Shown here in pieces: positions 13,301 to 23,874 of a stretch of DNA of 53,378 nucleotides. The number at the start of each line of letters is the position of its first letter. The first letter of the stretch is position 1. The notes under the pieces were generated by a model, which saw only the letters and a list, made by a program, of their open reading frames with translations, searched no databases and was not told where the DNA came from. This DNA is from Aplysia californica (taxonomy: Eukaryota > Mollusca > Gastropoda > Aplysiida > Aplysiidae): NCBI RefSeq assembly GCF_000002075.1, contig NW_004798151.1, positions 72,844 to 126,221 on the forward strand, read 5' to 3'. The translations under genes and the position numbers were made by a program.

Positions 13301-16300
13301 ATGAATAAAATGGTGTCTGCTGGGGTGGCCGCTTGACAATTGTTCCTGTGCCCATCCCATGGCAGATGATGAACTTGAGGAGAACCCGAATCAAAGTGAT
13401 TTGATAGAGCAAGCTGCGGAGATGCTCTATGGCCTTATCCACGCCCGCTATATCATGACCAACAGAGGCATAGCCCAGATGGTAAGCTTAAGAGAATATG
13501 TTTCTATGGGCTGTTTTTGTATGGAAAAGTGCCTTTCTCACACGCTGAATGAATGAAGGAGTATTCAGTGTTCATTTATTTTGTAAAATTTTCATGGGAA
13601 AGGATGTAATGTTTAAAGAAATGTGAGGACAGTATATTTGTTATGAACCTGTTATATTTGCCCTTTCTTTGATTTTGTTGGCTCTTGAAATATTAGATTT
13701 GTTGTTTTCCAGTTGCAGTTTTGGATTACAATTAAATTTTTTTTGGTTCATCAAAAGGAAATGAAGCAGTTTAAAAACTTGTTCATCAAAGTTTGAAATA
13801 GAAATATGTATGTGTGTGTGTGTGTATTGCATAGCAAGAGAAATGGCAGATTGAATGCTGTATTAGTTGTATGGCTGCTTATTGTGCATGTGTTTACGGT
13901 AAACCTTGACTGTGTGACCAGTGTAACTTTTTTTTTTTCTTTTTTCTTTTTTTTTTTTTTGGTAGAGGGTTTAACGGCACTTGCAACTGCATACGGTCAT
14001 ATGAACGCCAAGGGGTGGGTGTCAACAGAGAAGTCTTTACAGGGAATCTGACTTACTCTGCTCATGTCTCTAGCTTCAACAGCACCAGGTCTTCTTCGAC
14101 TATCAAGGCACCCTGGAAATAATGTGTCACAAGAGTGTGTGACAAACATACAAAAGAAGTAGAGGCAAATGACAATAGTAAGGATTAGGAACGAAAAATA
14201 GGCAGTTCCCTGTTGCGGTTCAGGCACAGTTATGAGCGTGACATGATGAATCAGCCCATTTACAATTCTACTGTGCTTGAACGAGAAATGTCCCCCCTTT
14301 GGGAACGGCCTAAAGACACTACAGTCAGTGGCACCGCCCGGGGGTGGGGGGTGGGGCATGATATTCTCAATGTGATTGTAACTTCTGGATACGATTCCTC
14401 ATGACGTGGACAAGGACTAGCTTTACAGGGACTGATAATAGGTGAAATGAGTGTTTAGACATGTCGTATTGCTGTTGTACCACAAATAATACCATAATTA
14501 CGTCTTTATATTTTATGATGTCATACGTATATTGTGTGCTGAGGGGTAACAAAAGATATAATAGTTTAATCTTTTGATATCAATTATTTGATCAGTGAAG
14601 AATATTCCACTCAGATTCACTTGAATAGGTAATAATGACAATGGGTATAAATTATTATAAAAATAAAAGTACAATTATATACCTTCGTCTGTGTGTTGAA
14701 CTGTATGATTCAACTTGAACAGAATTTTTTTTATTAGAGAATTCACACAAATCTTTTCGGCTGTTGCCTGTTTGTGAAGTCTGAAATATGTTGTACCTTG
14801 GTACTTCCAGATTGAGAAATGGCAGCAAGGTGACTTTGGATACTGTCCACGAGTGTACTGTGAGAACCAGCCTATGTTACCCATCGGTAAGTCCAGAGGT
14901 TTTTCTGTAACCTGTTGTAAGTTTTGTCAATTTACAGAAGTATAAACAGTCGAGCATGGATATCTTGATTATGTTGGGGGTCGACAATTGTGTTTGACAC
15001 ATCTGTTATTCAAGTAAACCATGATACTGAGCAAAAAGAGAGTTATTGAAGAAAAAAATCAGGACTGACAACGAACAATAAGACAGGTATCGAAGAAAAA
15101 TCAGGGAAGTAACTGATGGTAAAATGGTCAGGTAAACACCCATCGCTTATATTTGATTTTGTCTCATTTTTTAAAGATACGCAGAAAGTTTTGATCACCA
15201 ATTTTTCATCTGAGTGCATGACTTTTTGTCAACCTCGGGTAAAATTTCTGATGCCTTTTGATTCCAGTAGGAAGCTTGAGAGAACCGTTCTGCCAATACA
15301 AAGAAAATATAGCGGTTTAGCTGGGGAATAGCATATGGTTCTAACTGTCTGTGAATTCAAGTTTTGCATGTTCGAGTTATCTGCTTGACTGCATGTTTGT
15401 AGAACAGTGCTTCCACTCTTCCGTATTTTTACGGAAATCCGTACTTTCTGCCAGTTCCGTACTTGTCCCTCCATCATTATCTACTCCCTCCGTTAAAAAA
15501 AAAAAGCGACAGTGCAGGACTGCCGAAATTCCGTACTCGCCTTCGTATCGTCTTGTATAAGTTACGGATATTTACGGTAATTCTCTCGGCAACAAGTTAA
15601 CGTTATAGAAACCTGCCAAATTGCGCATTTCCTGCAATCGGACATGATACCGCTATGTCCCAGTCCCATGCATTCATTGCGTGTTGGTCGGCAATACATT
15701 TTTTACCTGCAGATGGATCAAAATCTGGCGAACCTTTTGTGCCAACTTCCTCCTTTCTGTCATTCACTCATTCCTTCTGTCTATCTTCGGATTGTTGCCG
15801 CGGCTGGAAAATCTGCGCGTTGATCAAGACTGATTTTGATCTTAGACAGAAAATTACTGTCGGAAAGATACTTTTTTCGCAAATTTTATCTAGATCTAGA
15901 GAAATTATCAATGCGAAGATTCTACGGCACGTGAACGCAATATAAGGGCCGCGATGAAAGAAATATATGCTGGTACGGTCGTGCCCACTACGGATGGGAT
16001 CGGCCGACTGCGCCGATCGCCCGACTCGGTCGAACAAACGTGTTTGCTTTGAAACTGAAAACAAACACGTTTGTTTTTGAGGCGATCGAGTCGGGCGATC
16101 GGCCCGATCGGCCGATCCTGTCCATAGTGAACACCACGTATAAAATCAAGAATAATTCGAAGTGGTGTTCTGAGGTTGTGACAGTGACTTTCAGACATGA
16201 AAATTTAGAAAAAATGTGGGTATACGCTGCGCAACCGTATTTTGAAGGTACATATTATTCATTATTCCCAGGTTTGCCTGCTGTCAATGGTGCGACTACA

Positions 16301-18871
16301 AATTAATTGAATTATAGTAGCAATGAAAGGGGAACCTGCTTTTAAACATTTCCAGCATTGGAAAGATATGCTGGCAATGAAGTTAAACAAGACAAGAAAA
16401 AATAAATGTTATGGGCTGTAGGCAATATCTTCGAACAGGCCCCTAAATGCCATTTTCTACCCTCTAAAAGCAGTAAATTTCAATTTCTTCGGGGGCTTCG
16501 CCCCCTGTACCCCCACCGGGGCGCTATCCCTGGACCCTGCTGGGGGGCTCTGCGGCCCCCAGACCCCCTGCAGAATTTTCCTTACTTTTCAGCTTCAGCT
16601 GGTGGAAGCACTGGTAGAAGAATGGGTTAAAAAGGATTACATCGCCACTGTGGTGATTTGGGGCTGAAAATATTTAGAAAGTGAGACCTACCTTTGACAT
16701 TCGCTAATTGTTTTGGTGGTTGTTTCTGCAGGAAAAGATTCATTCTCAGGAAACTTATATTATGAATATTAGAGTTACAGCCAAGTTTATAAGAATGATA
16801 CCTAAACAACTGTGTACACTCTGCATATTTAAAAGTTTGCCTGTAAATCAAAGATTGAAAAAAAAAAAAAAAAAAGCCTAATTAATTTTAATGCAGCATG
16901 AAGCAAATGTTTTGCTGGCCACTCTGCTCAGATTTAGTGACTGGCTTTCTGTGCTCATGCAACAGTAGAACGCCCATACGATTATTTCAATTTGTTCGGG
17001 CGCTGGTGTCTTATATGGGCCTTGGAAGTCTTGAGCCTTAGCAAGGTCTTGATGTGCACCACACAGTCAGTTCCCAAAGAACATCTATGTCTTACCCTAA
17101 TGAGAATGTGTGGTTGGCGGGTGCTCTTTGCTGGTTTGCTCTTCTTTCTTTTCAAAAACATTTTTTTTGGTATGTTACTCTCCAGTAACACCTTTAATAT
17201 TTTGTTACTTACATGGTCTATTGGGTTACAAGTGCTACTCGTATTAGAACTAAGAAAAAATAAACTTCTAATGAGTGTTAGCTGTTCTTCGAAAAGGGGT
17301 AGCTGTCGTGTCTGCTTGTGTTTTTCCGTGGAATAATAGTGATCCACTGTTCCATTTATGGGCGTAAGTATCTTGTGACACCTCTATTCTTGGGCTCTTA
17401 TACAACCTAATTTTGTTACAAGTGCCTAACTAACACTTACAGCACACAACACTTATCTCCATGGACCAGGCTGCAGATGCAGTACATCAGTACCTCACCT
17501 GTATCTCAGCAAAAAATACCCCAACCATTATTAAAATTTCAGTATACTGAGACAATTAATAGTGATCATCGCATGTCCACCAAAAAGGGGATTAGAAATC
17601 AGAACTGAAAACATTAGATCTAGCTCTTTCATCACCCGAATTCTCATCATGGTATAAGAGTAAAGCAGCACTCATGCTAGGTCTACTCGACAGACAAAAA
17701 AATAAATTTACTACAATTGTTGTATACATACTGATTTTCGACCTCAAAGATCACATAAACCATTCAGAAAGGAAATTTATCTTTAACAAGTCTGCATGTC
17801 CAAAAGGAGATTGCGGGTGGTTTGCAGGTGCTCTAGTGTGGTTTGCTTGTTCTTTCCTATAAAACATCTATTGTCCTTATCTCTCCTCCTCCTTTTTTGT
17901 GTATGTTACTCTCTTGTGACACATCTATTCTTCGGCACTTATATGACCATATTGTGAAGCAGTGCGGTAAAACTCTTACTAAAACTACTAAAAAAGGAGA
18001 TCATTGCTACTACGGTTTTGTTGCTACATCACACAGGTGCCAATCGGCATCCCACGGGGGCAAAGTGTTAAAAATTCTTTTACCAAAATCCCTCCAGGTT
18101 TGTCAGATGTCCCCGGAGAGGCTATGGTCAAGCTGTACTGCCCCAAGTGTCAGGACGCGTACACTCCCAAGTCGTCGCGACACCACCACACCGACGGAGC
18201 CTACTTCGGCACTGGTTTCCCCCACATGCTCTTCATGGTGCACCCAGAGTACAGACCCAAGAGACCAGCCAATCAGTTCGTGCCCAGGTCAGTGCTATTT
18301 GTGTGTGTTTGTGTGAGTGTGTCCTTGTGTGAGTGTTGGTTTTTTTTTTGTTTTTGTTTTTTGATAAGGTAAACTTTAATGATTGCCCTTAAGAAAAGCT
18401 GGTTTTTCAGTTTGGTCTAATTTATTGGCATAGTATAATTACTAATTATTAGGTGCACCAGCACAGACAGTAAAACATACGTACATTTCTGAATTATTTT
18501 TTTTTTTACTTTGGTGACTGTATGACTTGTCCATTTTTTTGCTTATATTTGCAGATGAATTTTTCTGTTCAGTGTGAAACATGGTTTGAGTTGATACTTG
18601 TTGTGTTTCTGTTTAGTTTAAAACTAAATAGTTCTTTATTTTCTTTTTTGTCTTAGTTGTGGTTAGTTTTTAAAGTACCATGAGTTGTTCTTCATGATTA
18701 AAAAACAAAAAACAAAAAAATCCGTAAAAACTCATGGATTTGTCTGTATGTGTGTTCTACAGGTTGTATGGGTTCAAGATCCACCCTCTGGCCTATCAGC
18801 TACAGTACCAGGCGGCCTCTAACTTCAAAATGCCCATCAGAGGGACGGGTCATCCCAACAGCAAGCGATGA
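10371..18871 (+). CDS. CSNK2B: Casein kinase II regulatory subunit beta, spliced gene with alternative exon 4
   Basis: CK2-beta dimerises and joins two catalytic alpha subunits to form the CK2 holoenzyme, a nuclear and cytoplasmic Ser/Thr kinase. Coding exons: 10371-10442, 11758-11860, 4a 12333-12442 or 4b 13366-13481, 14811-14886, 18098-18287 and 18763-18871 (stop TGA 18869-18871). All junctions are GT-AG and phases match. The 4b form gives 221 residues and the 4a form 219; the vertebrate protein has 215. The N-terminus [19 protein letters not shown] is nearly invariant in the family. The four zinc cysteines are present (FGYCPRVYC in the fourth exon, YCPKC in the fifth), followed by the dimer and alpha-contact segment with [19 protein letters not shown]. 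The C-terminus ends GTGHPNSKR, longer than and unlike the vertebrate SPVKTIR tail. The start was chosen by homology. The 5' non-coding exon was not located; an acceptor near 10313 is possible. Confidence 0.97.
10761..10822. repeat. Perfect 31-bp tandem duplication
   Basis: Two identical adjacent units (10761-10791 and 10792-10822) start gatagtgtca and end ggtatagt. Lack of divergence suggests a recent duplication. Confidence 0.95.
10986..11376 (+). repeat. SINE-like element, type 2 body, copy A
   Basis: This copy is about 88-90% identical by eye to the inverted copy at 13955-14360. It starts in a C-rich stretch before gtgccactgactgtag and ends in the tail shared with other SINE-like copies here (cagttgcgagcgccgtaaaac), followed by an A-rich end. 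The tail can form a 7-bp stem, GGCGCTC (11327-11333) with GAGCGCC (11344-11350). The class was inferred from the A-rich 3' end, short length and copy number. No clear Pol III boxes were identified. Confidence 0.8.
12333..12442 (+). CDS. CSNK2B: CK2-beta alternative exon 4a (divergent version)
   Basis: This 110-nt exon sits between a strong pyrimidine-rich acceptor (ending ctcttag) and the donor gtaaat. It enters in phase 1 and leaves in phase 0, exactly like exon 4b. Its 37 codons begin [18 protein letters not shown] and end [10 protein letters not shown]. Aligned with exon 4b, 18 of the last 26 residues are identical, including EQAAEM, YGLIH and the TN-GI core. The acidic loop is two residues shorter and has lost the conserved NPNQSDL segment but remains strongly acidic. 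The open frame, retained splice sites and retained core residues argue for selection, not a dead duplicate. Expression cannot be judged from sequence. Confidence 0.9.
13366..13481 (+). CDS. CSNK2B: CK2-beta exon 4b (canonical version)
   Basis: This 116-nt exon matches human CK2-beta residues 59-97 almost without change: [20 protein letters not shown], then [18 protein letters not shown]. It carries the acidic loop that in the family binds polyamines and regulates activity. The acceptor (catggcag) has a weaker pyrimidine tract than that of exon 4a; the donor is gtaagc. If spliced directly after exon 4a it is read in another frame and hits TGA after 12 codons. A run of 14 T and 15 G lies about 170 nt upstream of it. 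Confidence 0.96.
13482..14810 (+). other. CK2-beta intron after exon 4b
   Basis: It begins gtaagc and ends gtacttccag. It holds the inverted SINE-like copy B and a short GT run near 13808. No exon-like sequence was seen otherwise. Confidence 0.8.
13955..14360 (-). repeat. SINE-like element, type 2 body, copy B (inverted)
   Basis: This is the reverse-complement partner of copy A, in the CK2-beta intron between exon 4b and the next exon (14811). Its 3' end on the minus strand runs into a T-rich stretch (plus strand 13928-13961), as expected of a retroposon tail. Together the two copies bracket exons 3, 4a and 4b. Confidence 0.8.
15405..16613. mobile_element. Non-autonomous hAT-like DNA transposon, complete copy
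   Basis: The ends are inverted: CAGTGCTTCCA at 15405 and its complement ending at 16613. GTAGAA is repeated exactly on both sides (15399-15404 and 16614-16619), a likely target duplication of at least 6 bp. The copy is 1209 bp including a nested MITE at 15976-16138. Near its right end is a GC-rich block (about 16487-16573) with inverted G/C runs such as gggggcttcgccccc. No transposase is visible. The CAGTG termini suggest hAT, whose usual duplication is 8 bp, so the superfamily is tentative. Confidence 0.75.
15976..16138. mobile_element. Palindromic TA-flanked MITE nested in the hAT-like element
   Basis: About 163 bp that is almost entirely inverted repeat. Arms contain ggatcggccga and cgatcgcccgactcg and meet near 16050-16060 between two acaaacgtgttt-like blocks. 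TA flanks both sides (15974-15975 and 16139-16140). The other transposon copy (8636-9550) shows a continuous sequence across this site near 9208, so the insertion is clean and younger than its host element. Confidence 0.75.
17106..17262 (+). repeat. SINE-like element, type 1 body (diverged)
   Basis: It begins tgtggttggcgggtgctct, then a T/C-rich middle, cagtaacacctttaat and the tail gttacaagtgct. The tail is worn compared with other copies. A further tail-like scrap follows at about 17365-17435. Confidence 0.6.
17812..17988 (+). repeat. SINE-like element, type 1 body
   Basis: It starts gcgggtggtttgcaggtgct and includes ctcttgtgacacatct and cggcacttatatgacc. It ends cggtaaaactcttactaaaa. It lies just upstream of the CK2-beta exon at 18098. 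Confidence 0.7.
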
Positions 18872-21800
18872 GAACTCCTATGCAAGTCGGCTGGTCAAAA
18901 ATTTTGGGCTGTGTGTCCAGATTTTTATTTTGTTTTATTTAACTGAAGAAATTATATTTTATGTATTTGATATTTACGTGTGTTTTGAACTTTCACAACC
19001 TGTCAACGACTGACTTCTCGTGCTTAGGATTTTTGGTTTGGTTTTCCTCATTTGAACCCCTGGTACCCTTCTTCCAAGTCCAAAAGCAATGAAAGAATTG
19101 AAGATGCTGATTTTAGGGTGTGTGTGTACAAAAGATCTGTGAGTGAATATGTGTACAGTCATGAGTGAGGCAGTCTGCGTGTTAGTCCATCAGTGTCTCC
19201 CTCCCTCCCTCCCATGTCCCATTGTCTGATCAGACTACCGAGCCCCCAGCCCCCTCCCTTCATCACTGATTTCCACATTTTTTTCTCACATCTGTTTCTA
19301 TACATCTGACTTTTGACAGCTCTCTGAACTGTTGTTCAGCTTTCTCTGTTTCACCATTGCATGCTTTAGTTTCACCAACTTTGTCCTCATTTTCTCTCTC
19401 TCTTTATTTTTATGAAAGCCTTCACAAGGCCCACCCCGCGCCCCACCCCACCCTCCGCAGCCTCCACTTTGTCATGCTGAAGAACTTACCATGTGGCTCA
19501 AACTATTTATAATATCATCGTGTAAGTCGTTGAAGATGTCAAATTCCAGTAATCGTGTGATGACCCTCAGGATTTGTACGCACCTTTTTGTGGGGCTCAT
19601 CCCCCCCGTCCCCGTGTAAGTGACCTCGGGATCATGGATATACGTGTGTGTGGGGGCTATTCCAGTCGTTGCTCTGAGTTGAGACACTGTTCCTGCAGAG
19701 TTGCAGCTTCTCCTGACAGTTAGGCAGGGCTCTTGGGACGGCCTGCTCCTTCCACTTCTGTTTCTAACCTGACCCCCTCGTGAAATGTGCCAAGGTGGCT
19801 ATTGGAATTTTTGGTGTGCACATTGAGATTCGGAGGTACGGCTGTATTCTCATATCTTTTCTCAATGAAATGATTGGTTTTCTCCCATTATGTACTGGAT
19901 ATTGGTTTGCAATGATCTGATTACTGTGTTATTTTCCTGGTGGCAACTTGTCTTAACTTCTCCTTTGCCGCTGCTTTCTTTGCCCCCTCCTAATTTTTTG
20001 TCTTTTCTTGTGCTCTGCATGTAACTGAATTATGCCAACAGCATTTGGCCACTGTACACTGACGCGCTTTTTTTTTTTTGGTCCTCTCATCCGTTTGATT
20101 TGAGTCAATGGTTGTCTGTGATGCCCTCGTTAGATGTAGCATAGCTAGGCCTACTTACAAGATGCGTTCCTGTAGTTTCTAGTCGTCTCTTCTGCACTTT
20201 TGATACTGCTATAATCCTTGGTGTTGCTGATTCCTATATATTTTTTTATAATTTTTGCAGTGTGTGTGTCTTGCATTATCCAAGTTCTTTTAAAAGAAGA
20301 GTTTGTGTGTGTATAGATTGTCATTTCTCATTAAATTTATATTTTTTAAAATTAGGGCTCTAGCATCTGAAAATTGCTGAGATACAAATGCATTTGATAT
20401 GAATGCTCTGTCCTGTAGGAATCGCTCTGTCAGTCTGCTTTTTAAAATCTTTTTCTTCTTCCTTCTTCTCAGAGCTTTGATTCTTTACACACATGATTCC
20501 AATAATGTCATAGTCGCATATGTCAAAGCATCACCATTTTGTATGAAAGAAACTTCATGATTCATTGGTGTTAATTATGGCCGTCAAGGTACACTGCTGC
20601 AGTGGTGAATATGATTTCCTTACTAGAAATATTATGCACTCGTAGCTGTTTCTTCACTGCTTTGATAAAAGGCTTTAGGTTTATGAGTGTGTATTCATAT
20701 CAGGTATCATCACCATTACACTCTGCCTGTACTTTAAGTGTCAGTTTAAGTATGGCCTCCTTCTTAGGTTTCAAAAACATGTAAAGTTGACTCTCTTGTA
20801 CTGAGAAACAGCTGTAGGTAGTGAGTAGTACCCTGTCACGAGTCTGACAGGAGGAAGTGCTAGGCTGTCTGTGATTTACCAGCAAGCAAAAGAAGTATGT
20901 GAGTAGACCAGCTTGTTTATTGTGCGGCGTGAGTACAATACCGTTTTATTGCATTTGCTTTCCGCACTATGTAAGAGGAAAGTTTTGTTTGTTTTTTTGT
21001 GGGTTTTTTTTGTGTGTGAAGAGCTTTAAAACTTCAAGCAAGGGAAACGAAGATTTGCTACATGATGTTAGGAAAAGAAATGAGTACATGTATGTGTGGG
21101 TCTGTATGCTGTGTATGTGTTATTGTGGGCCAAGAGAATTTGACTTCAATATTTGATAGTACTAGAGTTCAATGGGTTATTTTGATGGTCGTGGAAGAAT
21201 TGACTAATTGTTTTTTGTGTGAGTCCTCCTAAGTCTTTTGTTTTCAGTTATTACAATGAGCAGGGGAAAAGTCAAACCTCTTACCTCTTGAAGGGGGGTT
21301 TTGGTTGGCTATTGCTAGTGAAACTGGAGAATTGTGTGCTGCAGTTTTGGTGTGAAGTGAAGACAGGACTAGGGCAATACATCCAAACTTGTCTTGATTG
21401 AGAGAAATTTTGCTTTGATTAAAAAAGAATATCACTACTTTCTAAAATTTTGGAATTGTTGACTAATTTTTCCTGCAACTTTAGCAATGGGCTTTTCTAT
21501 AAAATATATTTACCAGCAATGTTGAATTTTATCATGACATACTGGCAGATTTAACAGACTGGGCAAGAGCTTAGCTTGGATTAAAGAGTTGCATTTAAAA
21601 TATGTAAGTAATTTTTAAAAAAATTGTTTGAGTTGACTGACCGTCCCGATGTGAAAAAAAGCAACTCTTTTTAGATTTAGCTGGTGGAGCTGTTATGATA
21701 AAACAGCAGCTTGCTGGGGATAGGATGCTCTTGTTCCGTGAGAGGACGGTGCTCATCTGTCGTGCTAGCCGTGTATGGGAAAACACCTTGTGTGGACAGT

Positions 21801-22420
21801 TATGTAGCTCTTTCTGTTGCATGTGTTATCGTTTGAAGTCAGAATTATCGAACACGTGTTGTTAGTTTACTGGTGTGGGTTATTATAAATAGAGTTTCTT
21901 GCATTGATAATTGTAGAGTTGCATACTGGAAAATCATATTTGAAATAATATTTTGCCTGATAATCTGACTTTTATTTAAGGGACAGTAAGAGTTTTGTTT
22001 TGTTTTGGGTTTTTTTGGTTCTGTTAGTAATACTTCTACACAAATTTTGTTTTGTATTTAGTACAGAGAATGTTAGAGAGTCCTGGAGGTGAAGAAGAGA
22101 TGTACAGTATTATTATTCATCATCATGTTCTGTTGAATTGGTTGCCACGACACATTTTGTAGCTCATCAAATAATAAAGGTGTATTATGTCCTGTTTGTT
22201 GATATCAGTCTCCGCCTTATGATTTTTTCAAAAATTTTGGAGTGGATTTTTGGAGGGTTCTGTGGTGTGTCCTACACTTTCTACTTCCTTTGTGTCTGTT
22301 TTCTTTTTCATGCTTCCTGCGAAATGTGGCTGTTGTTGTGTTGATTTGCTGTAAACTATAATTGTGCTGTTTTTACTTTTTTTTTCTCCTGGAGTGTTTA
22401 TTTGTCCATCTGGATGTGCT
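18872..22420 (+). other. Likely CK2-beta 3' untranslated and downstream region
   Basis: This gene-free, T-rich stretch follows the CK2-beta stop. It contains a C-rich patch (about 19195-19260 and 19425-19460) and short T runs. An AATAAA hexamer at about 22173-22178 is a possible poly(A) signal among weaker ones. The true transcript end cannot be set. Open frames here are short and lack homology that I recognise. Confidence 0.5.
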
Positions 22421-22424
22421 GTCA

Positions 22425-22596
22425 GCTCAGATGGCAGGTGCTCTGGTGTGGTCTGCTCTTTCTTTCTGATCAAACCTTTATTGTTCTGATCTCTCCTCCT
22501 TTTTTTTGTGCAAGTTACTCTCTTGTAACACCGTTAATCTTTGGCACTTATATGACCTTATTGGGTTGCAAATGCTGTAAAACTCTAAAACAAAAA
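22425..22596 (+). repeat. SINE-like element, type 1 body
   Basis: It includes ggcaggtgctctggtgtgg, ctcttgtaacaccgttaat and ggcacttatatgacc. It ends gctgtaaaactctaaaac, the shared tail. Confidence 0.7.
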
Positions 22597-22941
22597 GGAT
22601 GCCCTGGTTTGAAAAATAATAACTCTGTAATGGCTAATGGTATCGGGTATCGATACCAGAATTCTAGAGATGATAGAGTATTGGTTAAGTACTTGCTAGT
22701 GGTTCTAACTTGATTTTGTCCAAAATGTTCCTTGCTCTAGTATATCTTAGTTATAATGGATGACGAGTTGGCAATATTCTGAACTGAAGTCCAGGTGACC
22801 CAGATTTGAATGTTTCTGAGTCAAGGTTGTTTGTGAAGAGTTTTTGTGGCACCGAATGCTTTGTATCCAAAAGGGATCATGGACATGATGCTGATGATGG
22901 TCATTTAGTGCTGAGAAAGAGCAAGCAAAAACAACAAGGGT

Positions 22942-23010
22942 GCGCCGTTAGCTCAGCTGGATCATGCTTGAGTGAACGGTCCTGGTTTGAATCCCAAACA
23001 AGGCGCTCTG
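22942..23010 (+). repeat. tRNA-like fragment, possible SINE head or tRNA relic
   Basis: Box A-like ttagctcagctgg and box B-like ggtttgaatccc are spaced as in a tRNA, and both ends carry gcgcc/ggcgc. The T stem and D arm do not pair well, so it is not called a tRNA gene. A second box A-like stretch (atagctcagtcgca) follows at about 23054. Confidence 0.4.
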
Positions 23011-23284
23011 AACTTCGGTTGTTTAGAAAAGTTTTTTAAGGCCATGCACCCATATAGCTCAGTCGCATAGGAGATGGATGGTAAATTGGGAGGTCCTGCT
23101 TCTATAACAACTTTTTCATTTTGAAAGGGGCATTAAACCTAGATCTATGCAATTTCACAATTTTCATGAACAGCAGGGAGGGCAAAAAACTCTTGATTTG
23201 ATTGTGACCTACTACCTCGACCACTAGCAACAAGGTTGCTTTGGAGGTCATGGCTCTTGAGCTAATCAGATCCAGTAAATTAAA

Positions 23285-23456
23285 CAAGTTTTAGTAAGAG
23301 TTTTACTGCACTTACATACAACACAATAAGTTCATGTATAAGTGCCGAAGATTTGAGGTGTTAAAAGAGAGTAACAAAAAAACAGAGATCAGGATGATAG
23401 ATATTTGATAGGAAGGGAGCAAACCACACCAGAGCACCCGCCAACCACCCACTCCA
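23285..23456 (-). repeat. SINE-like element, type 1 body, reverse
   Basis: The minus strand reads gagtgggtggttggcgggtg at its 5' end. It ends with the tail ggcactta (stem) ... taagtgca gtaaaactcttac. The stem pairs over 7 bases with a third base combination, useful for the tail-structure argument. Confidence 0.75.
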
Positions 23457-23636
23457 GTAAATTGGATCTATATTGACAGAATTATGATCCCTAGCGGCTA
23501 GAAAAAAATAAAATAACTAACACAGCTATGGCAAAAAGAACACAAGAGACACATGCTAAACCGATGGGTCCTTCTAACTATCACCCCCTGAAAGCATGGT
23601 GGACTGGGCGAGCAGTCCTCACACTCGCACATATAT

Positions 23637-23874
23637 GTGAGGCGTGCTGACTAAATGAGTTACTTCTCGCTATCCAAGAATGGAGATATCGGACGAAAAT
23701 CGACAATGGGGTCAAGATTAACAGATTTTCAATTGATGCCGTTTTTTTCAAGTCTACCGTGTCGTTAAGTATTCCATACTTACAAATTGTACTAACTTCA
23801 CCTACAAAGTTGATGTATCAATTTCCATTTGGCTGAAATTCGAGAAGTAACTCATTTTGTCAGCACACCTCCCT
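23637..23874. mobile_element. Short MITE with about 30-bp terminal inverted repeats
   Basis: Left end gaggcgtgctgactaaatga continues gttacttctcg. The right end is its complement with two or three differences (cgagaagtaactcattttgt, then cagcacacctc). TA dinucleotides flank both ends. About 238 bp, no coding. The superfamily is probably Tc1/mariner-like by TA target, an inference. Confidence 0.7.

Larger units (their letters stand above)
14887..18097 (+). other. Large CK2-beta intron filled with mobile elements
   Basis: This 3.2-kb intron begins gtaagt and ends ccctccag. It contains the 1209-bp DNA transposon copy (15405-16613) with a nested MITE and two sense SINE-like copies (about 17106-17262 and 17812-17988). 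An A-run lies near 16858-16875. No coding exon was found. Confidence 0.85.

Noticed and set aside
22942-23010. tRNA gene
   Set aside because: Box A- and box B-like words are present, but the T stem and D arm do not pair and the anticodon loop cannot be set, so it is listed only as a tRNA-like repeat.
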